Source: Planctomycetota bacterium (GTDB lineage: Bacteria > Planctomycetota > Planctomycetia > Pirellulales > Pirellulaceae). From it: DNA of 12,302 bases. The DNA lies in the NCBI GenBank assembly GCA_024274855.1, contig JAJSAJ010000694.1:1-12302 (forward strand), in the 5' to 3' direction. Position numbers and translations under genes: made by a program. This document shows, piece after piece, positions 6,551 through 12,302 of this stretch (positions within the stretch are counted from its first letter, which is position 1; the number at the start of each line of letters is the position of its first letter). The notes below the pieces were generated by a model. The model worked only from the letters and a program-made list of their open reading frames with translations, made no database searches and was not told where the DNA came from.

Positions 6551-6622
6551 TTTCTCCTGGGAACACGATTTCTCCTAGGAACACGATTTCTCCTAGGAAC
6601 ACGATTTCTCCTAGGAACACCG
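6551..6622. repeat. 18-bp tandem repeat, about four units
   Basis: The unit TTTCTCCTAGGAACACGA is repeated at 6551, 6569, 6587 and 6605. The first unit differs by one base (CCTGGG for CCTAGG) and the last is incomplete. The unit length is a multiple of three, so a plus-strand frame reads Arg-Phe-Leu-Leu-Gly-Thr repeats, but there is no ribosome site and the flanks are not protein-like. It lies just beyond the 3' end of the recQ remnant. The units touch, so it is not a CRISPR array. Confidence 0.85.
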
Positions 6623-6634
6623 TACGGCTTCGTC

Positions 6635-7177
6635 TTAGCTCGGATCACTTTCCCCGGCATGGCTCCTACAAAGAACCACTAGTCGAATCTGGCTGTAACT
6701 GACTTGGCCTTCAAGCAACTCGAAGATTGGCTTCAACCGTTGCGTTCCAACTTCCCGAGCTGCCTGAGTGACACGCTCGACAGTGGCGGAATCGACCCAA
6801 GGTGCAGGATCGGTGATCTTCTCGTGACGAATAAACTGTGCCAAATATCTGTGGACCGTGGACGTAGCTCGATCCATCTGTTGCTCTACCTGCTGAACAC
6901 TATAGCCTTGCCGGAAGAGCTGCAAGGCCTGCCATGCGGAGGGAGTCAGAACTGGCTTTGCATGTTCTGGCGACTTGCCCGCGTTTACAGCTGATTCAGA
7001 CGCAGCGTCCATCGGCACTCCATTGGCGCGACAATATGCCTCAATACGCTCGACGAACGCCGGACCGTGGTCAGTCAACTTCTTCTCGCCGACGCCTTTA
7101 GCGCGACGGAATCCGTCCAAAGTCGATGGACGGCGTCGCGCCATATCGCGGAGCGAAGCGTCGCTGAAGACAATGTA
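6635..7177 (-). pseudogene. recQ: RecQ helicase 3' remnant (HRDC end plus C-terminal HTH)
   Basis: The frame opens at about 7177 with YIVFSDASLRDMARRRPSTL, then GVGEKKLTDHG, the canonical HRDC core of RecQ. It continues through a helix-turn-helix-like domain (ALQLFRQGYSVQQVEQQM, STVHRYLAQFI) seen at the C-terminus of many bacterial RecQ proteins, and ends in QVSYSQIRLVV. The ATG at 7144 lies inside the HRDC domain and is not a natural start. All of the helicase core (Walker A, DEAD-type box, RQC) is missing. Upstream of 7177 the sequence switches to a DUF488 gene in another frame, so this is a deletion-fusion remnant. It might still be expressed as a stray DNA-binding fragment. Confidence 0.8.
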
Positions 7178-7406
7178 GGTGGATATCCAAGACCTCTTTC
7201 GAGGGCGCTAGAAGTGGCTCGTGAATATACTCGACCGCACAGATCTCCGACAGGAAATACTGCAAATCATCCCGCTTGGCAAATCCTGCGAGCTGTGAAA
7301 CGTTATTGAGTCGCACGTCAACCAAACGATGTATGCTCGCCTGTGTCAACTTGCCGAAGAATTCGGCTGCCCGGGCTTGGGTGAAACCGATCGTATAGAC
7401 TTCCAT
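7098..7406 (-). pseudogene. DUF488 protein, truncated and fused to recQ remnant
   Basis: A 102-residue frame starts with MEVYTIGFTQARAAEFF and continues through VDVRLNNVSQLAGFAKRDDL and YIHEPLLAPSKEVLDI, typical of the N-terminal half of a DUF488 protein (usually about 150 residues). After Ile at about 7182 the homology ends and the frame runs out of phase through recQ sequence to a stop at 7098. The C-terminal half, with the usual LLCSE/CHRR motif, is absent. An excellent ribosome site (AAGGAG, 7417-7412) precedes the ATG by 5 nt, so it was once well translated. The function of DUF488 proteins is unknown. Confidence 0.8.
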
Positions 7407-7651
7407 CGCGTCTCCTTCAGTTCATCAAACAGCAATTGCTGGCGGGCATCACTCGTGTACGTTTCACGTTCCAAGTCAGCCTGACTTTGTAGTCGACCGT
7501 CGCCCCGAATGTGCACAAGCTCGATGCCATGGTCGAGCAGGACATGGCCAACAAGCAGGCTACGATGACACTCAACTGGATTCTCCTCACTGCAAAGAAG
7601 AGCCATTCGGTGTTTCTGGGCACCTTCTAACAGTCGCTGCGGGCCGTTCAC
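7346..7651 (-). pseudogene. DUF488 protein, C-terminal half only
   Basis: The frame from a GTG at 7651 reads LLEGAQKHRMALLCSEENPV, then ECHRSLLVGHVLL, then VHIRGDGRLQS. This is the C-terminal half of a second DUF488-type protein, with the Cys-Ser-Glu and Cys-His-Arg motifs. The N-terminal half (GHS/VDVR motifs) is missing. An in-frame TGA lies five codons upstream of the GTG, and beyond it is a hairpin-rich block. In another frame upstream, SADLRVLFRE could be a frameshifted scrap of the usual YADYM region, but this is weak. It overlaps the start of the next DUF488 gene by 61 nt, suggesting an original two-gene operon. Confidence 0.7.
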
Positions 7652-7680
7652 GAAACAGCACTCTCAAGTCGGCAGAGCCA

Positions 7681-7730
7681 CCAACGAAACCCGAGCTGCC
7701 GCTCGGGCCCCATTGGCCCGTTCCCGTTGG
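7681..7730. repeat. Nested hairpin block
   Basis: CCAACG (7681) pairs with CGTTGG (7730 end), enclosing a perfect CCCGAGC-TGCC-GCTCGGG hairpin and a further GGGCC...GGCCC pairing. It lies where the N-terminal half of the DUF488 gene should be. It shares no obvious sequence with the CTTGT-loop units. It may be an inserted REP-like element or a bidirectional stop between the minus-strand remnants and the plus-strand osmC gene. Confidence 0.5.
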
Positions 7731-7800
7731 TCACTAGACTTTGGCAGGAACGTAACGATATTGAAAGTCAGCATCGATGGAGTCGGACCGGCGTCTCACG

Positions 7801-7823
7801 GCATCAGTTCGGCGTGCTGATGC
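7801..7823 (+). promoter_or_regulatory. 7-bp inverted repeat upstream of osmC-family gene
   Basis: GCATCAG (7801-7807) and CTGATGC (7817-7823) are perfect inverted complements separated by 9 bases, ending 54 nt before the start codon. This could be a regulator-binding site or a leader hairpin. Nothing ties it to a named regulator. Confidence 0.3.
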
Positions 7824-7877
7824 GTTTCCACGTGGCAACCCTCATGTAGGATCCCTTACACAATCAAGGAGTTTTAG

Positions 7878-8300
7878 ATGCAAACGAAAGCCGTTTGGAA
7901 AGATGGAATGACATTTGAGGTACAACTCGACGGCCATCACATCGTTATCGATGCCATGCCGGAACATGGTGGTCGTGATCTTGGCCCTCGCCCGAAGGGC
8001 TTAACCGTAAGCTCACTTGTGGGCTGTACAGGCATGGATGTCATCTCAATTCTCAATAAAATGAGACAAGAAGTAACAGCCTTTGAAGTTGCCGGCGAAG
8101 CACAATTAGCGGACGAGCACCCAAAGCGTTTCACTGCGATCAAAGTCATTTATCGTGTTGAGGGAGAAATCAACTCGGAGAAGCTGAAACATGCGGTGGA
8201 ACTATCGGAAGACCGTTACTGCGGAGTCAGCGCCACCCTGCGGCCGAGCGTCGAGCTGACAAGCGAAATCTGGCTCAACGGCCAAAGACTTGTTGACTAA
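7878..8300 (+). CDS. OsmC-family protein
   Basis: A 140-residue protein of the OsmC/Ohr/YhfA superfamily, cytoplasmic thiol-dependent peroxidases that in characterised members reduce organic hydroperoxides. The two family cysteines are at Cys50 (SSLVGCTGMDV, at the start of the central helix) and Cys115 (DRYCGVSATLRP). Length is normal. The ribosome site AAGGAG lies at 7866-7871, 6 nt before the ATG. It is closer to the general OsmC/YhfA-like branch than to Ohr, so the peroxidase substrate is uncertain. Its A/T content is somewhat higher than neighbouring genes, which may hint at transfer but could be chance. It has no operon partner; the third dispersed repeat lies about 130 bp downstream. 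Confidence 0.88.
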   Translation: MQTKAVWKDGMTFEVQLDGHHIVIDAMPEHGGRDLGPRPKGLTVSSLVGCTGMDVISILNKMRQEVTAFEVAGEAQLADEHPKRFTAIKVIYRVEGEINSEKLKHAVELSEDRYCGVSATLRPSVELTSEIWLNGQRLVD

Positions 8301-8429
8301 CTGGATCTCCGAGGCTAGCCGGCCGAAACGGCAACCGACCGTCGCGCCCCCCCCGCACTCCAATAAAGGGTCCCTTTTGGAATGTCCGCCCAATGATCGA
8401 TGGCATTCCGCAGCCAAATTTATTTGGGG

Positions 8430-8563
8430 TTCGCCAATCAATAACTGTCGTACTCTTCCGCGTACAGACCCCCATGGGCTCGTCCCATGGGTGAATCAGT
8501 CTCGCAGCTAAGGAGGATCGCCGCACGAACGCCCCCCAGTAAACGCCACACAATTGATTCGCC
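8430..8563 (+). repeat. Dispersed repeat, copy 3
   Basis: A full-length copy from GTTCGCCAATCAAT to ATTGATTCGCC; the terminal AATCAAT (8436-8442) and ATTGATT (8553-8559) are perfect inverted complements. The hairpin unit is at 8467-8511, with the loop changed to CTCGT but both CCCATGGG arms intact. The internal AAGGAGGATCGCCGCACGAA block is identical to copy 2. No clear target duplication is seen. Confidence 0.85.
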
Positions 8564-9208
8564 TGCCCTTGGCTGCACTTTTCACCTGAATTTTGAGAAA
8601 AGTGACACGAGACAGCAAGAACGAACCCCAATGCCTCCAGTTCCTCTTCCGGACCTTTACCCGACCGGGCAAGACAAAATCACGACCGGTGATCATGGGC
8701 CCTCCCGAGTTTTCGTGAATTCAGCTAAGCTGTGTAGCGAATCGTCGTACGGGTACCGAAATATCGGTGGAGAGGACGAAGCGGCCGTTTTTCGTCTCTT
8801 GTTCCCTCTCGATGCGCCCGCTGATGCGAGGCTGTCTTACAGTCTGATGCGCCCACGTGTCACCGTGACTGTGGCATTGGCATGCCGTGGGCACTTAAAC
8901 GGCTCGCATTAGCACTTGCGTGCGACACCGAACGATGGGGGATGCATTACCCGTCCGTCAGGAGGGAGAAACCAGGAGTCGAGCACGGCCACATCAGACG
9001 GTTCGCCTCCACGACGCGAACAGGCTATCCCAACGTCCATTTCGCGTTCCCGCAGCCGTGCCCGCTCGTATGACCTCCCAGATACGTCGGCTAGCAGACG
9101 CGGGCCGGCCGTTAGAAGAGCGCAGCCCACACTGATTCCGACATCGGAATTGATCCTCTACAAATCCACATTCCAACATCTTTTTCCGGAAGGAAGGTAA
9201 ACAAGACG
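8564..9208. other. Long non-coding region upstream of ppdK
   Basis: No convincing gene was found; the longest frames begin inside the dispersed repeat or lack ribosome sites and family motifs. It contains an 8-bp inverted repeat CACTTTTC/GAAAAGTG (8576-8604) with a 13-base loop and the possible three-way junction at 8851-8892. It should hold the ppdK promoter, but no clear -35/-10 pair was recognised. Confidence 0.5.
8851..8892 (+). other. Possible three-way-junction RNA structure
   Basis: GCCCAC (8851-8856) pairs with GTGGGC (8887-8892). Inside lie GTCA-CCG-TGAC (8859-8869) and GGCAT-TGGC-ATGCC (8873-8886), giving 15 base pairs in 42 nt. It is about 316 nt before ppdK, on the coding strand. 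No known riboswitch was recognised; this could be chance pairing. Confidence 0.25.
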
Positions 9209-11860
9209 ATGGCAAGACAACGAACGTCCAAGATGATTTATTACTTTGGCACGACCCGAACTGACGGCGACGGCTCGATGAAGCAGCTGCTTGGAGGAAA
9301 AGGGGCCAATCTGGCTGAAATGACCGGAATCGGTTTGCCGGTGCCTCCTGGATTTACGATCACCACGGAAGTTTGCGCGACATACAATGATGCTGGTCAG
9401 AAACTGCCGGCAAGTCTTATGTCCGACGTACAAAAGCACATCAAGATGCTTGAGAAGGAACTGGGGAAGAAGTTCGGTAACACAAAGAATCCACTTCTCG
9501 TGTCGGTTCGCAGCGGCGCAGCCGTTTCGATGCCCGGAATGATGAATACAATCCTGAACCTTGGATTGACGGACGATTCCGTTGTTGGGCAGGCCGAGGC
9601 GACCGGCAACGAGCGATTTGCCTATGACTCGTATCGGCGACTGATCAACATGTTTGGTGACGTGGTCAAAGGCATCGAGCACAGTAGTTTCGAGGCAGCA
9701 TTTGACAAGATCAAGGCCAAGTACAAAGCCCGGCTGGATACCGACGTCCCGACCGAGGGGCTGAAGGAACTGTGCGAAGCCTACAAACGCGTCTACAAGA
9801 AACAGACCGGCTCCGAATTCCCGCAGGATCCGTACATGCAGCTGCAACTGGCAATCGAGGCCGTGTTTGGCAGTTGGAACACATCGCGAGCGGTTCGGTT
9901 TCGCGAAGTGGAGAACATCCGCGGTTTACTTGGAACCGCTGTGAACGTTCAGTCGATGGTCTACGGCAATATGGGCGATGATTCAGGAACCGGTGTTGGA
10001 TTCACCCGAGATCAGTCGACGGGCAAGAATGTTTTCTATGGCGAGTTCCTCATAAACGCTCAGGGCGAGGACGTCGTGGCCGGCATCCGAACGCCTGCTC
10101 CGGTTGCCGAAATGGCGAAATGGAATAGACGCGTCTACAAGGAATTGCTGGGGATCAAAAAGGTACTTGAGGATCACTATAAGGATGTCCAGGACATCGA
10201 ATTTACGATTGAACGCGGTAAACTATTCATGCTTCAAACTCGGACCGGCAAGCGAACCGGTGCCGCAGCGGTCAAAATCGCATGCGACATGGTTCGTGAA
10301 AAACGGATCGACATCCCCACTGCGTTGCTTCGAATCCCAGCCAACGATTTGACGCAGCTGTTGCTGCCCAGCTTTGATCCGGCTGCAAAGAAAAAAGCCA
10401 AGGTCTTGACGACTGGCTTACCGGCGTCCCCAGGGGCCGCCGTGGGCCAGCTGGCCTTTTCAGCTCAGGAAGTGGTCGACCGGAACGCGGCTGGTGAAGA
10501 CGTTATTCTGGTGCGAAAAGAGACGAGCCCGGAAGACATTGACGGCATGAACGATGCCGTTGGGATTCTGACCAGCACGGGCGGCATGACAAGCCATGCG
10601 GCTGTTGTTGCTCGCGGGTGGGGCCGATGCTGTATCGCTGGAGCCCATGAGGTTGAAATCAACGAAAAAGGCCGCAAGATCAAGGTCAATGGAAAAGGCC
10701 TGACGCATACCGATACTATTTCGCTTGACGGTTCGACAGGCGAAGTCATGTTTGGCACCGTCTCGACTAAAGAGGCCAACTTGTCCGGCGACTTCAACAA
10801 AGTGATGAAGTGGGCCGACAAACACCGCACGTTGACTATTCGGACCAACGCGGATACACCCGAAGATGCTCAACGAGCTCGAGACTTCGGTGCACAGGGG
10901 ATCGGACTGTGCCGGACAGAGCACATGTTTTTTGAGGAGAGCCGGATCGCCAACATGCGACAAATGATCCTGGCTGACGATCTCGATGCGCGCAAGAAGG
11001 CACTTGCCAAGCTGCTTCCTTATCAACGGAAAGATTTCATTGGTATCTTTACGGCAATGAAAGGCCTGCCAGTCACCGTGCGACTGCTGGACCCACCGCT
11101 GCACGAGTTCTTACCACACGACGCAAAAAACCAAGCGGAGATCGCCAAGTCGCTCGGCGTCAAACCTGCCGTTGTGAAGGCCCGAGTCGCGCAATTAAAA
11201 GAAGCCAACCCAATGCTCGGGCATCGCGGATGCCGACTGAGTGTGACCTATCCGGAAATCCTGGACATGCAAGTCCAGGCGATTGTCGAAGCAGCCATTC
11301 ACTGCAAGAAAAAACGGATCGATGCGAAAGCTGAAATCATGATCCCACTTGTCGGCATGGCCGCCGAATTGAAGCTGCTTCGAGATCGTGCCCAGAAGAC
11401 CATCGATCGCGTGATTGCGAAGAAGAACTACGCTGGGCAGCTCAATATCTCGATCGGAACGATGATCGAGATTCCGCGAGCGGCGCTGACAGCTGACAAG
11501 GTCGCTGAGTTTGCCGAGTTCTTCAGCTTTGGCACAAATGATCTGACTCAAATGACGTTCGGCTTCAGCCGTGACGATGTCAGCACGTTCCTGCCCGACT
11601 ATCTGAGGCAGGAGATTTTGCCCATCGATCCTTTCCAATCACTCGATATCGAAGGGGTGGGACAACTGGTCCAGATGGGCGTCGAGAAAGGACGTGCGAC
11701 ACGCGATGGCATGAAGATTGGCATCTGTGGAGAACATGGCGGCGATCCAGCGTCTATTGAGTTCTGCCACAAAGTGGGAATGACTTACGTCAGTTGCTCC
11801 CCCTTCCGCGTTCCAATTGCGAGATTGGCTGCAGCACAAGCGGCCTTGAAGAATTCCTAG
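9209..11860 (+). CDS. ppdK: Pyruvate, phosphate dikinase
   Basis: An 883-residue cytoplasmic enzyme interconverting pyruvate + ATP + phosphate and PEP + AMP + pyrophosphate; in bacteria it serves glycolysis or gluconeogenesis. The N-terminal ATP-grasp region begins with GGKGANLAEM and includes VSVRSGAAVSMPGMM and DSGTGVGFTRDQSTG. The mobile phosphohistidine domain has GGMTSHAAVVARG, with catalytic His463; Thr461 is at the site phosphorylated by PDRP regulators in related enzymes. The C-terminal PEP/pyruvate barrel has GLCRTEHMFF, GHRGCRLSVTYPEI, SFGTNDLTQMTFGFSRDD and the catalytic Cys840 in GICGEHGGDP. Length matches the family. The start follows AGGAAGG (9191-9197) by 11 nt; an internal ATG at 9233 is an alternative. 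It stands alone, with a terminator just downstream. No regulator gene is in the window. Confidence 0.97.
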   Translation: MARQRTSKMIYYFGTTRTDGDGSMKQLLGGKGANLAEMTGIGLPVPPGFTITTEVCATYNDAGQKLPASLMSDVQKHIKMLEKELGKKFGNTKNPLLVSVRSGAAVSMPGMMNTILNLGLTDDSVVGQAEATGNERFAYDSYRRLINMFGDVVKGIEHSSFEAAFDKIKAKYKARLDTDVPTEGLKELCEAYKRVYKKQTGSEFPQDPYMQLQLAIEAVFGSWNTSRAVRFREVENIRGLLGTAVNVQSMVYGNMGDDSGTGVGFTRDQSTGKNVFYGEFLINAQGEDVVAGIRTPAPVAEMAKWNRRVYKELLGIKKVLEDHYKDVQDIEFTIERGKLFMLQTRTGKRTGAAAVKIACDMVREKRIDIPTALLRIPANDLTQLLLPSFDPAAKKKAKVLTTGLPASPGAAVGQLAFSAQEVVDRNAAGEDVILVRKETSPEDIDGMNDAVGILTSTGGMTSHAAVVARGWGRCCIAGAHEVEINEKGRKIKVNGKGLTHTDTISLDGSTGEVMFGTVSTKEANLSGDFNKVMKWADKHRTLTIRTNADTPEDAQRARDFGAQGIGLCRTEHMFFEESRIANMRQMILADDLDARKKALAKLLPYQRKDFIGIFTAMKGLPVTVRLLDPPLHEFLPHDAKNQAEIAKSLGVKPAVVKARVAQLKEANPMLGHRGCRLSVTYPEILDMQVQAIVEAAIHCKKKRIDAKAEIMIPLVGMAAELKLLRDRAQKTIDRVIAKKNYAGQLNISIGTMIEIPRAALTADKVAEFAEFFSFGTNDLTQMTFGFSRDDVSTFLPDYLRQEILPIDPFQSLDIEGVGQLVQMGVEKGRATRDGMKIGICGEHGGDPASIEFCHKVGMTYVSCSPFRVPIARLAAAQAALKNS

Positions 11861-11893
11861 AGGCAATCTCCGTTCGGAAAACAGCTAGCACAC

Positions 11894-11940
11894 ATTGCCG
11901 CTGGACAACACGATCGTCGTCCAGCGGCAATTCTTTTCTT
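11894..11940 (+). terminator. Intrinsic terminator after ppdK
   Basis: A 13-bp perfect stem (ATTGCCGCTGGAC, 11894-11906, with 11919-11931) is followed directly by a T-rich run (TTCTTTTCTT). It lies 34 nt after the ppdK stop and points the right way. Confidence 0.85.
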
Positions 11941-12002
11941 ATCTCTTGACATCCGGCCGTTCCAACGCACGGCCACGACCATTACCAAATGATGGGGTCG
12001 CT

Positions 12003-12137
12003 GGCCTTGATCGTTAGCCGGTCCAGCAGCGGGCAAACAGGTTCCGGCTGCAGTTCCAAACCTCTTGTAGTGTCCTGGATTACACCATGTCCCGCTCGGC
12101 AAGCGGGACCTACCTGGACCACCTTACGATCAAGGCC
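12003..12137. mobile_element. 135-bp MITE-like element with 24-bp inverted ends
   Basis: The left end 12003-12026 starts GGCCTTGATCGT and the right end 12114-12137 finishes ACGATCAAGGCC. Over 24 positions the ends pair at 21, including a second perfect block GGTCCAG/CTGGACC. Immediately outside lie GGGGTCGCT (11994-12002) and TGGGTCGCT (12138-12146), matching at 8 of 9 bases, which look like a target duplication. Inside is a perfect hairpin GTCCCGCT-CGGCA-AGCGGGAC (12089-12109). There is no ORF of note. Its ends differ from the GTARYCGTTCACG family, so it is a separate family. Confidence 0.75.
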
Positions 12138-12146
12138 TGGGTCGCT

Positions 12147-12302
12147 ACGTTTCGACGGGCAAGTTGACTATCCCGCCAAACGTCTCAACCGAGGGCCCTC
12201 GCCTTCTTCACCCAAATCAGCCGGTCTTGCGACAGGAACCGTCGCACTGGCCGGTGTGCGGCGTTCGGTTAACACCCCACGTTGGCTGGCGACCAGGAAT
12301 GC
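12147..12302. other. Window end, no feature seen
   Basis: No gene, motif or repeat could be supported in this last stretch. Confidence 0.4.

Larger units (their letters stand above)
6334..6634. other. Upstream region of the TPR/CRTAC1 operon
   Basis: Non-coding. A possible extended -10 site (TGTTATAAT on the minus strand, TATAAT at 6488-6483) lies about 290 nt before the TPR start. No good -35 accompanies it, which is acceptable for an extended -10 promoter. The 18-bp tandem repeat occupies 6551-6622. The inserted element at 6198-6333 lengthened the distance from promoter to start by about 144 bp. Confidence 0.4.

Noticed and set aside
6551..6622. CRISPR-like array.
   Set aside because: Units abut with no spacers and no cas genes are present.
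6494..6682. Plus-strand frame with repeated Leu-Leu-Gly-Thr-Arg-Phe.
   Set aside because: The repetition is just the 18-bp tandem repeat read in frame; flanking residues are not protein-like and there is no ribosome site.
2852..7193. GGATATCCAAGAC occurs at about 2851-2863 and 7181-7193.
   Set aside because: A 13-base match is expected about once or twice by chance among all pairs in 12 kb; one copy is explained by DUF488 coding sequence (EVLDI) and the flanks do not match.
7646..7654. CCGTTCACG as a third MITE end.
   Set aside because: Only nine bases match, the outer four of the end are wrong, and no inverted partner or duplication was found.
8487..8912. 141-codon plus-strand frame.
   Set aside because: It starts inside dispersed repeat copy 3, has no recognisable motif, and runs through the possible RNA fold; it looks accidental.

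Overview
The window looks like a chromosomal stretch of a planctomycete, probably of the Pirellula/Rhodopirellula type. This is inferred from gene content: a secreted alpha/beta hydrolase, a bacterial SUI1/eIF1-like protein with a cysteine-rich N-terminus, a TPR protein paired with an FG-GAP/ASPIC-UnbV (CRTAC1-type) protein, and a bacterial-type pyruvate phosphate dikinase. Intergenic spaces are long and full of small repeats. No rRNA, tRNA, CRISPR array or transposase gene was found.

Layout. 1-920: no gene, but a truncated dispersed repeat and a 494-bp element with terminal inverted repeats (311-804) that contains a nested inverted pair of hairpin units (531-710). 921-1856 (+): exported esterase/lipase-like hydrolase. 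1857-2209: non-coding, with a 124-bp inverted-repeat element. 2210-2551 (-): SUI1-family protein, preceded by a possible 22-residue leader ORF overlapping its start by 4 nt. 2697-2833: second copy of the dispersed repeat, flanked by a direct repeat. 2865-4541 (-): CRTAC1-like FG-GAP protein whose C-terminal ASPIC/UnbV domain is cut by one in-frame TAA. 4558-6192 (-): membrane-anchored TPR protein, upstream in the same operon. 6198-6333: 136-bp miniature element with a perfect 8-bp target duplication, inserted at the TPR start codon. 6551-6622: 18-bp tandem repeat. 6635-7651 (-): a gene graveyard with a recQ 3' remnant fused to a truncated DUF488 gene, next to the 3' half of a second DUF488 gene. 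7878-8300 (+): OsmC-family peroxiredoxin-like protein. 8301-9208: non-coding, with the third dispersed-repeat copy and a possible structured leader. 9209-11860 (+): ppdK, followed by a good intrinsic terminator. 12003-12137: another miniature element with 24-bp imperfect inverted ends and a 9-bp near-perfect duplication.

The most striking signal is the set of non-autonomous elements. At least two families can be defined from the sequence alone: (a) elements ending in a GTARYCGTTCACG-type inverted repeat with 8-bp duplications (311-804 and 6198-6333); (b) a hairpin unit with a conserved pentanucleotide loop (CTTGT) and conserved 3' flank (TGA-n3-AGTCT-n3/4-AGCTAA), found alone inside ~125-bp repeats and as an inverted pair. 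In the inverted pair, three stem positions have changed with their partners, which is covariation that points to selection on the folded form.

The genes do not form one pathway. The only clear functional unit is the TPR/CRTAC1 pair. PPDK is a central-metabolism enzyme (pyruvate/PEP interconversion) standing alone with its own terminator.
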